Source: Bacteroidales bacterium
GTDB lineage: Bacteria; Bacteroidota; Bacteroidia; Bacteroidales; P3
DNA: 35,074 bases
Reading direction: 5' to 3'
NCBI GenBank assembly: GCA_017550405.1
Contig: JAFZPH010000019.1
Location: 1 to 35,074 of the forward strand
Translations under genes and position numbers: made by a program
Notes under the pieces: generated by a model
What the model was told of the DNA's origin: nothing
Seen by the model: the letters and a program-made list of their open reading frames with translations, nothing else
Databases searched by the model: none
Part shown: piece by piece, positions 1-9,095 of the stretch
Position numbering within the stretch: position 1 is the stretch's first letter
Layout: each line of letters begins with the position of its first letter

Positions 1-141
1 TGTCTGTGTCAGCATTGGAGAAAATATCCATACACGAGTTACTGACCCGTCAAAATCCCGCTCTCATTCAATCCCAAAATGTCAAAGAACTTACCTTGTT
101 TTGATATCTTAATATTCGTTAATAATTAACGCATCAGTACT
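1..141. other. left-edge non-coding stretch
   Basis: No complete gene is visible here. A minus-strand ATG at 29-31 opens a frame that runs off the left edge after about ten codons. That is too short to call, and no Bacteroidota promoter match lies upstream of it. The rest is AT-rich spacer leading into a simple repeat. Confidence 0.4.
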
Positions 142-181
142 AATTGAGAATTAAGAATTGAGAATTGAGTATTGAGAATTA
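142..181. repeat. ATTGAGAATT simple repeat
   Basis: Tandem, slightly imperfect copies of ATTGAGAATT lie directly after, and touch, the stop codon of the minus-strand glycosyltransferase. The same unit recurs on both strands at 5969-6036 and 6153-6181, so it is a dispersed intergenic repeat type in this genome. Confidence 0.75.
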
Positions 182-1342
182 CGTGTTTTGTGGCTGGCAT
201 CGCTCCAGTGTATGGATTGCTTCGATGAGCCTGTGTATTTCGTGCTGCCAGTTCAGCTCCTCCCCTGCCCTGGCAAAACGGCGTTGGCGTTCGTCGGCCG
301 GCAGGCCTTCCCAGTAGTGCAGGGCGGACTGGATGTCTTCGGCCAGGCGTGTGATGTAAAGGCGGTAGTTCTCGCCGCTTTTCTCATGCGGCAAGGGGGC
401 GGTGAGGGTTCCGGTGCCGTATTCCTCCAGCACACGGCGGATTTCCGGGAAATCGGTGGCGAGAACGGGGACACCGGCGTTGGCGAAATCGGCTATCCTG
501 TTGGGGAGCGAATAACGGTAGTTGAGCCCAAGATCTTCAAGCAGACAAAGCCCCAGGGTGGCCTGTGAGGTGAGGCTGTGAAGCCGTGAGGGGGTCACAC
601 GTCCCAGAAACTGGATACGGTCGTTCCATGGCAGCGTGGCGGCGTATGCCTGTTCCTGACGCAGCACGTCGCCGTCGCCAGCCACCACCAGGCGGCATTC
701 CGGCAAATGCCCCATGGCGTCCACCAGCTCGTGGATGCCGCGTCCTATATTGACTGCCCCCTGATAGAGCAGTATCGGCTGCCGGCCGGCATCATGCGAA
801 TGTATTTGAGGCGGCACAGCAGGCCGGTCGGGCACATTGCGCACCACGGTCATCTCCACCCCATAGCGGCGGCGGTATTCGTCGGCTACGCTTTGACATA
901 CCGTGAAGCAGCACTTGGCATAGGGCAGCGACACCCGTTCCACCCATTCCCAGATGGCTTTTACCCGTGGGCGCCCCGCGAGTTCGGGCACTTCGGGGAA
1001 TAGCTCGTGCGCATCGAACACGAGGGGTTTCCGTAGGATGCGCGAGGCCAGGCAGCAGGCGGCAAGGGTGTCGGTGTCGTTGGCGAAGAGGCAGTCGGCT
1101 TTGCGGAAAAGCAGCAGGAGAAAGAGCCGCAGGTTGTATTCGGCATAGAAGAGCGCCGACCGGCGGAAGACCAGGTGCATCCGGTGTGTCGAATAGGGGC
1201 GGGATTCGAGGGGAAGGCTGTTGCGCAGCTTTCGGCCGACAAGCGTGACATCCCAGCCGTCTTCGGTCAGCGCACGGCAGGTGCGGTCGACACGTTGGTC
1301 GGTGGCGAGGTCGTTGGTCACTGCTAGGATGATGCGCTTCAT
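179..1342 (-). CDS. glycosyltransferase, GT4-like (GT-B fold)
   Basis: A predicted cytoplasmic glycosyltransferase of 387 residues, likely using a nucleotide-sugar donor for a surface glycan; the acceptor is unknown. The N-terminus (ILAVTNDLATDQRVDRTCRA) is the Rossmann start typical of GT4-type enzymes. A central DAHELFPEVPEL segment and a C-terminal donor-site region (SLPNRIADFANAGVPVLATD) followed by a conserved Glu fit the family. I chose the ATG at 1342: the frame stays open 26 codons further to 1420, but those codons (PKHPHIHTVTSLH) do not look like the family and are AT-rich spacer. It stands alone, diverging from priA. No clear TAnnTTTG promoter was found upstream on its strand. The family call is firm; the specific sugar is not known. 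Confidence 0.85.
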   Translation of the reverse strand: MKRIILAVTNDLATDQRVDRTCRALTEDGWDVTLVGRKLRNSLPLESRPYSTHRMHLVFRRSALFYAEYNLRLFLLLLFRKADCLFANDTDTLAACCLASRILRKPLVFDAHELFPEVPELAGRPRVKAIWEWVERVSLPYAKCCFTVCQSVADEYRRRYGVEMTVVRNVPDRPAVPPQIHSHDAGRQPILLYQGAVNIGRGIHELVDAMGHLPECRLVVAGDGDVLRQEQAYAATLPWNDRIQFLGRVTPSRLHSLTSQATLGLCLLEDLGLNYRYSLPNRIADFANAGVPVLATDFPEIRRVLEEYGTGTLTAPLPHEKSGENYRLYITRLAEDIQSALHYWEGLPADERQRRFARAGEELNWQHEIHRLIEAIHTLERCQPQNT

Positions 1343-1469
1343 ATATTGTTTGTTGCTAGTGATGTGTAATGATGTGACTGTGTGGATGTGAGGATGCTTC
1401 GGCAGTATCATCTTGTCCATTCAACGTCAGAATCACATCCCTATTATAACGCAATCAATTTTTTTTTCG

Positions 1470-1480
1470 TATCTTTGCAC
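1470..1480 (+). promoter_or_regulatory. priA promoter, -7 element
   Basis: TATCTTTGCAC matches the Bacteroidota -7 consensus TAnnTTTG exactly and follows a run of nine T. No good TTTG -33 box sits at the usual distance. The implied start of transcription, near 1484, leaves a leader of about 40 nt before the priA ATG. Confidence 0.7.
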
Positions 1481-1524
1481 GATTTTTTATTGCCCTGTTG
1501 GGGCTGCAACGTTCAGCATAGCGA

Positions 1525-4026
1525 ATGGATACCTATTTTGTCGACGTCATATTACCTTTGCATATCCACGACACCTATACCTATCGTGTGCCGCAGGAGT
1601 ACAACGATGTGGTGCGTGTGGGGCAGCGTGTGGTGGTGCAGTTCGGTAGCAAGCGGTTGTACAGTGCCGTTGTACGGCGAGTACATCAGTCGGTACCCCG
1701 TTACATGGTTAAATATGTGCTGTCCATCCTCGACATCGAACCGGTCGTAAACGAAAACCAGCTGCGTTTCTGGGAATGGATGGCTGAATACTACATGTGT
1801 TATCTAGGCGATGTAATGGCCGTGGCGCTTCCCTCGGCATTCCGATTGGCAAGCGAGTCGTCCGTCTCCATCCATCCCGACTTTACAGGCGAGCTGTCAG
1901 ACCTCTCGGAAAACGAGTTGCGTGTAGTGCATCTGCTCACCGACTACAGGGTGATGACTGTCGACGACATCGGCAAGGCGATAGGCCTTCAGAAGATGAT
2001 GCCGCTGTTGGACACGATGGTGGAGCGTGGCATCATTATTGTCGATGAGGAACTGAGGCAGCGCTTTGTACCCCGAACCTCTTCATATATCTCCTTCAGT
2101 CCCGAATACCAAGACTCGGCAAGCGTCAGGGCTCTGTTTGACACACTTGAGCAGAAAAAGAACGCCCAAAAGCAGTTGGATGTCTTGATGAAGTACATCC
2201 AGATGAGCCAGAATGGCACCCTGCCAGTCTCCAAACGTGCGCTCCTATCCACTACCGACAGCATGCAGGTCTCCGAATCGGCGCTCAAGACTCTCCTTCG
2301 CCACGGTGTACTCCAGCAAGAGGAGAAGCTGGAGTCGAGACTGGAACAAGGTGTAGCCCGCGACAGCGCCGACAATATCACACTCAATCCCGAACAGCAG
2401 GCAGCCTACGACTATCTGAGTCATTGCGAGAAACCCGTGTCGCTGCTCCATGGTGTCACCTCCTCGGGCAAGACGGAGGTTTACATCAAGCTCATCGCCG
2501 ATGCCATCGCCAAAGGCCAGCAGGTGCTCTTCCTGCTGCCCGAGATAGCACTCACCGCACAGGCCATCAACCGGCTGCGCCGCTATTTCGGCGACCTGGT
2601 GGGGGTGTATCATTCCCGCTTCAGTGCCTCCCAGCGCGCCGAAGTCTGGAATCGTACCATGACCGACGACCCCAATACCCGTTACCAAGTGCTGTTGGGG
2701 GCGCGGAGTGCCCTCTTCCTGCCCTTCCGCCAGCTGGGACTGGTCATCGTGGACGAAGAGCACGACAGCAGCTACAAGCAGTACGAGCCCTCACCGCGCT
2801 ATTACGGCCGCGATGCCGCCATCTACCTCGCCCACCTCTGGGGCGCCCGCACCGTATTGGGGTCGGCCACACCCTCCATCGAAAGCTATTACAACGCCAT
2901 GCAGGGGAAATACGGTTTTTGCGAGATGAAGCACCGCTATGGCGGACTGCTGATGCCCGAGGTGCTGTGTGCCGACATGAAAGAGGAATCCCGACGCATG
3001 CGGCGCGACCAAGGTACAGCAAGTCCGCAGGGCAGTATCCATTTCTCCCAGTTTCTGCTGGAGAATATGCAGAAGGCGCTCGACGACCACGAACAGGTGA
3101 TTCTCTTCCAAAACCGAAGGGGTTTCTCGCTGCGTATCGAGTGCGACGACTGCCACTGGACGCCCACTTGCCAGCACTGCGACGTATCGCTGGTGTACCA
3201 CAAAGCCACCAACAGCCTGCGCTGCCATTATTGCGGCTACTCCATCCCGCTGCCCACCGAATGTCCCGCCTGCCACGGCCATCATCTCACCATGAAAGGC
3301 TTCGGCACCGAGCGTATCGAGGACGACCTCTCCATCCTCTTCCCCAACGCCAGAATAGCGCGTATGGACCTCGACAGCACTGCCCAGAAGAACCGCTATC
3401 TCGAAATCATCAACGATTTCCAGGACCGCCGTATCGATATCCTTGTCGGCACACAGATGGTCACCAAGGGCCTCGATTTCGACCATGTGAGTGTGGTGGG
3501 CATCGTCAGTGCCGACAATCTGTTGTACTTCCCCGACTTCCGCGCATTCGAGCGGGCATTCCAGCAGATGACACAAGTGAGCGGGCGCGCCGGACGCCAC
3601 GGTCACCGCGGGAAAGTGATCATCCAGACCTTCAACCCTTATCACCAGGCCATCCGCAATGTGATAGACAACGACTACCTGGCCATGTACGAGAGCCAGG
3701 TGACCGACAGGCGCGTATTCCGCTACCCACCTTTCTACCGTCTGATAGTAATCACGTTGAAACATCGCGACGGCGACATCCTCAATGCCGCTGCCGACAG
3801 CTATGCCGCCCAGCTCCGTTCGGTGTTTGCCACCCGCGTCGTCGGCCCCGAATACCCCAGTGTGGTACGTGTAAGAGGCTTGTATATCAAGAATATCATG
3901 TTGCGTTTCGAACGCACCGAAGCCATCTCCCAAGCCAAGACCATCATCATGGAGATAGGCGACAAAGTTAAGTCCGACAAACAGTTCTCCCCCCTCCAGA
4001 TTCACTTCGACGTGGACCCGCAATAG
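1525..4026 (+). CDS. priA: primosomal replication restart helicase PriA
   Basis: A 3'-5' superfamily 2 helicase that recognises stalled forks and reloads the replisome. It has 833 residues, about 100 more than E. coli PriA. Order: N-terminal 3'-end-binding domain (about 1-110), winged-helix region (about 120-190), helicase lobe 1 with Walker A GVTSSGKT (310-317) and DEEH (410-413), a zinc region with eight Cys between 540 (CDDC) and 583 (CPAC), helicase lobe 2 with GTQMVTKGLDFDHV and QVSGRAGR, and a C-terminal domain. All key residues are present. The ATG at 1525 begins the family-typical MDTYFVDVILPL. It converges on the methyltransferase at 4082 with only 55 bp between, and no strong hairpin terminator is seen there. 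Confidence 0.97.
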   Translation: MDTYFVDVILPLHIHDTYTYRVPQEYNDVVRVGQRVVVQFGSKRLYSAVVRRVHQSVPRYMVKYVLSILDIEPVVNENQLRFWEWMAEYYMCYLGDVMAVALPSAFRLASESSVSIHPDFTGELSDLSENELRVVHLLTDYRVMTVDDIGKAIGLQKMMPLLDTMVERGIIIVDEELRQRFVPRTSSYISFSPEYQDSASVRALFDTLEQKKNAQKQLDVLMKYIQMSQNGTLPVSKRALLSTTDSMQVSESALKTLLRHGVLQQEEKLESRLEQGVARDSADNITLNPEQQAAYDYLSHCEKPVSLLHGVTSSGKTEVYIKLIADAIAKGQQVLFLLPEIALTAQAINRLRRYFGDLVGVYHSRFSASQRAEVWNRTMTDDPNTRYQVLLGARSALFLPFRQLGLVIVDEEHDSSYKQYEPSPRYYGRDAAIYLAHLWGARTVLGSATPSIESYYNAMQGKYGFCEMKHRYGGLLMPEVLCADMKEESRRMRRDQGTASPQGSIHFSQFLLENMQKALDDHEQVILFQNRRGFSLRIECDDCHWTPTCQHCDVSLVYHKATNSLRCHYCGYSIPLPTECPACHGHHLTMKGFGTERIEDDLSILFPNARIARMDLDSTAQKNRYLEIINDFQDRRIDILVGTQMVTKGLDFDHVSVVGIVSADNLLYFPDFRAFERAFQQMTQVSGRAGRHGHRGKVIIQTFNPYHQAIRNVIDNDYLAMYESQVTDRRVFRYPPFYRLIVITLKHRDGDILNAAADSYAAQLRSVFATRVVGPEYPSVVRVRGLYIKNIMLRFERTEAISQAKTIIMEIGDKVKSDKQFSPLQIHFDVDPQ

Positions 4027-4081
4027 GGACAAGCCTAAAAGAATTCAGTAGGAATCGGCCGTGGCTTCCCGCCATTACCGC

Positions 4082-4897
4082 CTATGCTTTGCGCAGTTGC
4101 CAGAAGGCAACAGCTGCGGCAGCGGCTACATTGAGCGAGTCGACACCGCGCTGCATGGGGATGATGGCTTGATAATCGCAGTCGTTGATGGTTTGTTGCG
4201 ACAGTCCGTCGCCTTCGGTGCCTAGCACCAGGACCAGTCTCTCCTCGGCCACAAGGCTGGGGTGGTTGATGGGTACGGCTTTGGGTGTCAGTGCAAGGGC
4301 CACGGTCTTGAATCCCATGGCGTGTAGCATCTCCATACCTGAGCGTGGCCAGGATGGGATGTACGTCCACGGAATCTGGAACACGGTGCCCATGCTCACC
4401 CTCACACTGCGGCGGTTGAGGGGGTCGCAGCAGGTGGTGGTGAAGAGGATGCCGTCCATGCCGAGGGCTGCAGCGGCCCGGAGGATGGCTCCGGTGTTGG
4501 TGCTGTTGACCACGTTGTCCACCAGCACGATGCGTTGCTTCCCCCGGCATATCTGCTCCACACTCGGCAACACAGGGCGGTGCATTGCGCAAAGCACCCC
4601 ACGTGTCAGTTCGTAACCCGTCAGACTGGCCAGCAACTCGCGGCTGCCGATGTAAATCGGTAACGACTCCAGGCGGGCAACGAGATCCGCTGCCTGCCCG
4701 GCAATGTGTTTCTCTTCGGTAAGGAGGGACAACGGCTTGTATCCTGCGTCAAGTGCCACCCTGATTACTTTGGGGCTCTCAGCGATGAAGATGCCCTGGT
4801 CGGGCTCAAGCCGGTTTCTAAGTTGTGCCTCGGTGAGGTGGGCGTAGGGCTGCAGGCCGGGATGCGACAGGTCGGTGACAGGTATAATCATTTGCAT
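4082..4897 (-). CDS. SpoU/TrmH-family RNA methyltransferase
   Basis: A predicted S-adenosylmethionine-dependent 2'-O-methyltransferase for rRNA or tRNA, with the SPOUT trefoil knot. It has 271 residues. The three SpoU motifs are visible in order: NVVNSTNTGAILRAAAALG, LVLGTEGDGLS, and IPMQRGVDSLNVAAAAAVA near the C-terminus. An N-terminal substrate-binding portion (PKVIRVALDAGYKPLSLL) resembles RNA 2'-O ribose methyltransferases. The frame is open much further upstream, but that part overlaps the threonine aldolase gene antiparallel in codon register. I take the ATG at 4897, just after a GGGGGAGG stretch; ATG 4891 is an alternative. It starts 14 bp after the aldolase stop, so the two are probably co-transcribed. 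The exact RNA target is unknown. Confidence 0.9.
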   Translation of the reverse strand: MQMIIPVTDLSHPGLQPYAHLTEAQLRNRLEPDQGIFIAESPKVIRVALDAGYKPLSLLTEEKHIAGQAADLVARLESLPIYIGSRELLASLTGYELTRGVLCAMHRPVLPSVEQICRGKQRIVLVDNVVNSTNTGAILRAAAALGMDGILFTTTCCDPLNRRSVRVSMGTVFQIPWTYIPSWPRSGMEMLHAMGFKTVALALTPKAVPINHPSLVAEERLVLVLGTEGDGLSQQTINDCDYQAIIPMQRGVDSLNVAAAAAVAFWQLRKA

Positions 4898-4911
4898 CCT
4901 CCCCCACCCTC

Positions 4912-5949
4912 TCAGGCGTTGTTCTCTTTCAGTCTTGTCTTCAGAGCCTCGACAAGGTTGTGGATATCCTCCTCGGTGGTGTCGAACGAGCACATCCACC
5001 GCACCACGTCGGTCGCCTCGTCCCATAGGTAGAAGAAATAATCGTCCATTAGGGCGTTCCATACCTTGTTGGGCAGTTTGACGAAGAGGCTGTTGGCCTG
5101 GACGGGATACATCACCTGGGCTTCGGGCACCTCCTTCAGCGATTGGTACAGCATCTGCGCCATCCGGTTGCTGTGGACGGCGTTGCGTTGCCATACGCCA
5201 GTCGTGAGGTAGGCCTCGAATTGAGCTGCCATAAACCGCATCTTGCTGCACAGCTGTGCCATCTGTTTGCGGCGGTATTTGAGGTCGACATCCAGCGCGG
5301 GATTCAGCATGACGGCACTCTCGCCCATCAACATGCCGTTTTTGGTGCCGCCGAACGAGAGGCAGTCCACACCGCAGTCGGTGGTCATCTCTTTGAAGGT
5401 GCATCCCAGTGCCACGGCGGCATTGGCCAGCCTGGCACCGTCCATGTGCAGATACATATTGTGTGCATGAGCAAGGTCGGCCAAGGCACGGATTTCGTCA
5501 AGGGTGTAGAGGGTGCCGAGTTCAGTGGGCTGCGTGATGCTGATGGCTCGGGGCTGTGAGTGGTGCTCAAAACCGAAACCATGGAGCTGGGTCTTGACCA
5601 ATGCAGGGGTGAGTTTGCCGTCGGGTGTGGCAACGGTGAGCAGGCGGCAGCTCACTATGCGCTGCGGCGCTCCGCATTCGTCGACATTGATATGGGCCGT
5701 GTCGGCGCACACCACTGCATGGTGCGAACGGCACATGGCATCGATGTTCAGCACATTGGCTCCAGTGCCATTGAATACAAAGTATACCCGAGCAGTGGGA
5801 CCGAAGACCTCTTTGAAGAGCTCTTCGGTGCGTTTGCAATACTCATCGTCGCCGTATGCCAATGCATGTTCGACATTGGCGGAAGCAATCGCCTCCATGA
5901 TTTCGGGACTGATGCCCGAATGATTGTCGCTACCAAATCCGCGTCTCAT
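4912..5949 (-). CDS. ltaE: low-specificity L-threonine aldolase
   Basis: A PLP-dependent enzyme cleaving L-threonine or allo-threonine to glycine and acetaldehyde. It has 345 residues, the usual length. The N-terminus RGFGSDNHSGISPEIMEAI is diagnostic. HMDGAR (168-173) supplies the Asp that contacts the PLP ring, and SFGGTKNG carries the Schiff-base Lys at about 203. The longer frame from 6021 begins inside repeat sequence, so the ATG at 5949 is preferred. It is upstream of the RNA methyltransferase and follows rho after a long repeat-filled spacer. Glycine made here could feed the glycine cleavage system whose H protein is encoded nearby (8533), but that link is only inference. Confidence 0.93.
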   Translation of the reverse strand: MRRGFGSDNHSGISPEIMEAIASANVEHALAYGDDEYCKRTEELFKEVFGPTARVYFVFNGTGANVLNIDAMCRSHHAVVCADTAHINVDECGAPQRIVSCRLLTVATPDGKLTPALVKTQLHGFGFEHHSQPRAISITQPTELGTLYTLDEIRALADLAHAHNMYLHMDGARLANAAVALGCTFKEMTTDCGVDCLSFGGTKNGMLMGESAVMLNPALDVDLKYRRKQMAQLCSKMRFMAAQFEAYLTTGVWQRNAVHSNRMAQMLYQSLKEVPEAQVMYPVQANSLFVKLPNKVWNALMDDYFFYLWDEATDVVRWMCSFDTTEEDIHNLVEALKTRLKENNA

Positions 5950-5960
5950 AAGAAATAATA

Positions 5961-6181
5961 TTTTATTGAATTGAGTATTGAGAATTGAGAATTGAGACCT
6001 GTAGGGTGATAATCCTCTCAATTCTCAACTCTCAACATATCAACATCCAACATATCAACATCTAACACGTTAACACTTTTTGAATTCGTTAATACGTTAT
6101 TTCGTTAATTCGTAAATCGACTAACACGTTAACACATTAACACGTTAACACATTCTCAATTCTCAATTCTCAACTCTCAAT
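5961..6181 (-). repeat. composite intergenic repeat tract
   Basis: The spacer between rho and the aldolase gene is almost wholly repetitive. ATTGAG units at 5969-5997 face CTCAAT units at 6017-6036, forming an inverted repeat. Then come CATATCAACATC units (about 6036-6065). Next is a block that, read on the minus strand, runs GTGTTAACGTGTTAATG, TTAGTCGATT (6115-6124), ACGAATTAACGAA, GAATTC. A final CTCAATT block spans 6153-6181. The minus-strand reading is the same orientation as the aldolase gene downstream of it. Confidence 0.85.
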
Positions 6182-6184
6182 TAG

Positions 6185-8293
6185 TTATTTATCCATTGTC
6201 AGCAGGAACTCCTCATTGCTGACGGTGTGTGCCATGTTCTTCTGCAGGAACTCCATAGCCTCCACGGGGGTCATGTCGGTCAGCTGGTTGCGGAGCACGA
6301 GGGTACGGCTCAACAGGTTCTTCGGCACCAGCAGGTCGTCGCGACGGGTGCTCGAGGCCACCAGGTCGATGGCGGGATAGAGACGCTTGTTGGCCATCTT
6401 GCGGTCGAGCTGCAGCTCCATGTTGCCGGTACCCTTGAATTCTTCGAAGATGACGTCATCCATCTTGCTGCCGGTCTCGGTGAGGGCCGTGGCGATGATA
6501 GTCAGCGAGCCACCGTTTTCGATATTACGGGCGGCACCGAAGAAGCGTTTCGGTTTCTGCAGAGCGTTGGCCTCGACACCGCCGCTGAGCACCTTGCCCG
6601 AAGCAGGCTGTACGGTGTTGTAGGCACGTGCCAGACGGGTGATGGAGTCGAGCACTATCACCACATCGTGGCCGCATTCGGTCATGCGTTTGGCTTTCTC
6701 CAACACGATGTTGGCAATGCGCACATGACGGTCGGCGGGTTCGTCGAAGGTGGATGCAATCACCTCGGCATTGACGCTGCGCTGCATATCGGTCACCTCC
6801 TCGGGACGTTCGTCGATAAGCAGCACCATCAGGTACACCTCGGGGTGGTTGAAAGCGATGGCGTTGGCCACCTCTTTCAGGAGGGTTGTCTTACCCGTTT
6901 TGGGTTGTGCCACAATAAGGCCGCGCTGACCCTTTCCGATGGGGGTGAACATGTCGATGATGCGGGTGGAGAGGGTCTGCTGGGGGTGTCCGGTCAGCTT
7001 GAATTTCTCGTCGGGGAAGAGCGGGGTGAGCGACTCGAAGGGGACGCGGTCGCGTATACGCTCAGGCGAAAGACCGTTGATTTGGTTGATTTTCACCATC
7101 ACGAAGTACTTGTCGTTCTCCTTGGGCGGACGTATCATGCCGCTCACTGTGTCGCCGTTCTTCAGACCGAAGTTGTGGACCATGGGTGCGGAGACAAAGA
7201 TGTCGTCGGGCGAAGCCAGATAGTTGTAGTCCGACGAGCGGAGGAAACCGAATCCGTCGGGTGCAAGCTCCAGCACGCCTTCTGCCTCCACCACGCCTTC
7301 GCTCTCGAAGGGGTACACTTTGACAGGCTTTGCCTGCTGTCCGGGAACCACACCGAACTGGGCCAGGAACTCGTCGCTGTATGGCTCGGCGCCACGATGG
7401 TGTTTCCCCTTGTTCCCTATGCGCATGTAACGCTCCTTATTATTAATAGGTGTAACCGGAGCGGCGGCGTTGTCGGCGGCGGGTTGGGCATTCTCGGCAG
7501 CGGGAGGTGCTACGGGAACGGTCAAATCGCTGTCCTCCTGGGCCGAGGCCACGGGACGGGGTGAAAAATGCTGGCGGGGACGGCGGGTTGGTATCTCTCT
7601 TTCCTCTTTGTCGGGAGCGTTCTCCTGAATCTGCGGCTTTTCGGGCTCGGCAGGTGCCGGTGCGGCACTCTCGGTTGGTGCGGCTTCCTGTGCAGGTACG
7701 GCCGATTCCTCGGTGTCCTTCACCTTTTTGGGGCGGCCGCGTTTGCGTTTCACCGGCTCTTGCGGAGCGTCGGCAGGGGCTTCACTGGCAGGTGCTGCGG
7801 GGGCACTCGCCTCGACGGCAACGGGTTCGGGCACCGGCTCTTTCTTCACGGCAGGAGCCGAACTTTCGGTACGGCGCAGCAGGCGGCCCGACGGCGACAC
7901 CATCTCGGGGATGGACGGCACCAGCGGCAGCTCGAGGTCGGCAATATTGATGGGCGAAATCAAGTCTTTGTTCGATATGGAGTTTGCCCTGTTGGCATCG
8001 CTCTTCTCTTGGGGAGGGCGTTGCTTGTGTTTATGAAGCTCGGGGTTGTTCATTGATGACTCAGCCAGAAGTGTGGGCTTGATTCGTGCCCTTTTGGGAC
8101 GGGCTTCTGCCTCTTTGCTCTTCTTCTCCTCTTGCTCTTTGGTGATGGCCTTGGGATTCTCCGACTGCAGAGCGATAATCTTATACATCAACTCTTGTGC
8201 TTCCAATCGTTTGGCGCGGGGAATGCCTAGTTCTTGGGCGATATTGATTAGTTCAATATGCGCTTTAGCTTCTAATTCTGCTTTGCTATACAT
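6185..8293 (-). CDS. rho: transcription termination factor Rho with long disordered insertion
   Basis: A hexameric RNA-dependent ATPase that terminates transcription. It has 702 residues against 419 in E. coli. Order: N-terminal helical Rho_N-like segment (about 1-50), a low-complexity insertion rich in Pro, Ala, Glu and Lys (about 50-320), the cold-shock-like RNA-binding domain ([20 protein letters not shown] onward), and the RecA-like motor. The motor's Walker A AQPKTGKT spans 462-469 with Lys 468. [14 protein letters not shown] and [17 protein letters not shown] are intact. The insertion includes an AT-hook-like KRKRGRPKK. Bacteroidota Rho proteins are known for such insertions, and the one in B. 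thetaiotaomicron has been reported to drive phase separation and gut fitness. The start at 8293 gives [19 protein letters not shown], as in relatives. Confidence 0.97.
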   Translation of the reverse strand: MYSKAELEAKAHIELINIAQELGIPRAKRLEAQELMYKIIALQSENPKAITKEQEEKKSKEAEARPKRARIKPTLLAESSMNNPELHKHKQRPPQEKSDANRANSISNKDLISPINIADLELPLVPSIPEMVSPSGRLLRRTESSAPAVKKEPVPEPVAVEASAPAAPASEAPADAPQEPVKRKRGRPKKVKDTEESAVPAQEAAPTESAAPAPAEPEKPQIQENAPDKEEREIPTRRPRQHFSPRPVASAQEDSDLTVPVAPPAAENAQPAADNAAAPVTPINNKERYMRIGNKGKHHRGAEPYSDEFLAQFGVVPGQQAKPVKVYPFESEGVVEAEGVLELAPDGFGFLRSSDYNYLASPDDIFVSAPMVHNFGLKNGDTVSGMIRPPKENDKYFVMVKINQINGLSPERIRDRVPFESLTPLFPDEKFKLTGHPQQTLSTRIIDMFTPIGKGQRGLIVAQPKTGKTTLLKEVANAIAFNHPEVYLMVLLIDERPEEVTDMQRSVNAEVIASTFDEPADRHVRIANIVLEKAKRMTECGHDVVIVLDSITRLARAYNTVQPASGKVLSGGVEANALQKPKRFFGAARNIENGGSLTIIATALTETGSKMDDVIFEEFKGTGNMELQLDRKMANKRLYPAIDLVASSTRRDDLLVPKNLLSRTLVLRNQLTDMTPVEAMEFLQKNMAHTVSNEEFLLTMDK

Positions 8294-8418
8294 AAATGTA
8301 GCGTTTATGCTTTGTTTGATTTTAGAAAAAATTCTTTCTTAGTATGAAAAATGGAACGCCCTGATAGTTAACATCTAATAATGTAAAATGTCAGCTTTCT
8401 GAACGATATTTGACGATA

Positions 8419-8450
8419 CAAAAATAGACTTTTTTTTTCATTTAGACAAA
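8419..8450 (-). promoter_or_regulatory. rho promoter (minus strand)
   Basis: On the minus strand, TATTTTTG (8426-8419) is a perfect TAnnTTTG element. TTTG at 8450-8447 lies 20 bp upstream as the -33 box. The implied start near 8412 gives rho a leader of about 120 nt. Its -33 box sits back to back with that of gcvH. Confidence 0.75.
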
Positions 8451-8456
8451 AAATAT

Positions 8457-8488
8457 TTTGCTAAACAAACGAAAATGCGTACTTTTGC
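8457..8488 (+). promoter_or_regulatory. gcvH promoter
   Basis: TTTG (8457-8460), 19 bp, then TACTTTTGC (8480-8488) is an almost ideal Bacteroidota promoter. The start of transcription should fall near 8493, giving a leader of about 40 nt. It diverges from the rho promoter with only six bases between the two -33 boxes. Confidence 0.8.
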
Positions 8489-8532
8489 AGAAAATTTTGA
8501 ATAATTAATCACTCACATAAAACAATAATACA

Positions 8533-8910
8533 ATGAACATTCCTCAGAATTTAAAGTACACCCAGGACGACGAATGGGTAAGAGTAGAAGGCGAATTTGC
8601 TTATGTTGGCATCACTGACTATGCCCAGCACGAACTTGGCGACATCGTTTTTGTTGATGTAGACTGCGTTGGCGACACCATCGCCGCCGGTGAAGCTTTC
8701 GGCAGCATCGAGGCCGTAAAGACCGTTGCCGACCTCCTGATGCCCGTTGAGGCTGAAGTGGTTGAGTTCAACACCAACCTCGACGACGCTTCCGCTATCA
8801 ACAGCGACCCCTATGGCGACGGCTGGATCATCAAGATCAAACCCGCCAACATGGCCGACATCGACGCTCTGCTCGACAACATCGCCTACACCGCCAAAAT
8901 CGGTGCCTAA
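8533..8910 (+). CDS. gcvH: glycine cleavage system H protein
   Basis: The lipoyl-carrying shuttle protein of the glycine cleavage complex, moving the aminomethyl group between the P, T and L proteins in the cytoplasm. It has 125 residues, the usual size. The lipoyl-acceptor hairpin reads [15 protein letters not shown] with Lys 63 as the modified residue, and the C-terminal half ([15 protein letters not shown]) is typical. It is a single-gene unit with its own promoter upstream and a hairpin terminator at 8933-8979. The genes for P, T and L are not in the window. Downstream roles in lipoic acid relay are possible in some bacteria, but nothing here points to that. Confidence 0.97.
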   Translation: MNIPQNLKYTQDDEWVRVEGEFAYVGITDYAQHELGDIVFVDVDCVGDTIAAGEAFGSIEAVKTVADLLMPVEAEVVEFNTNLDDASAINSDPYGDGWIIKIKPANMADIDALLDNIAYTAKIGA

Positions 8911-8932
8911 TCCTTTCGGCGTCAATCAACAG

Positions 8933-8979
8933 CAAGACCGGCATACATCCCTCAGCGGAGTGGCCGGTCTTGTGTTTTA
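8933..8979 (+). terminator. gcvH terminator
   Basis: A perfect 10-bp stem, CAAGACCGGC (8933-8942) with GCCGGTCTTG (8963-8972), with a 20-nt loop, is followed by TGTTTTAT. It lies 22 bp after the gcvH stop, a good Rho-independent terminator. Confidence 0.8.
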
Positions 8980-9095
8980 TTCCATCCGCTGTTAATCTTT
9001 GTTAATGTGTGTGAGATTTCGCCCACACTCACGTTATACAGGTGAAACCAATCCCCGCAAAGGGGTTCTGTCAAATCAATTAAAACAACAAACAG

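Noticed and set aside
1..31. Possible minus-strand gene starting at 29-31 and leaving the window
   Set aside because: Only about ten codons are visible, with no promoter match or recognisable protein start.
2424..3971. 515-codon plus-strand frame inside priA
   Set aside because: Arg/Pro/His-rich translation typical of a GC-rich shadow frame; priA itself carries all helicase motifs.
2791..4032. 413-codon minus-strand frame opposite priA
   Set aside because: Antisense shadow in codon register with priA; no start context and no family.
4035..5404. Long minus-strand frames covering the methyltransferase and extending into the aldolase gene
   Set aside because: They are extra open sequence in front of or out of frame with the real genes; the added parts are Arg/Gln/Pro-rich with no family similarity.
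6227..7564. 445-codon plus-strand frame opposite rho
   Set aside because: Antisense shadow of rho (His/Val/Gly-rich); no promoter.
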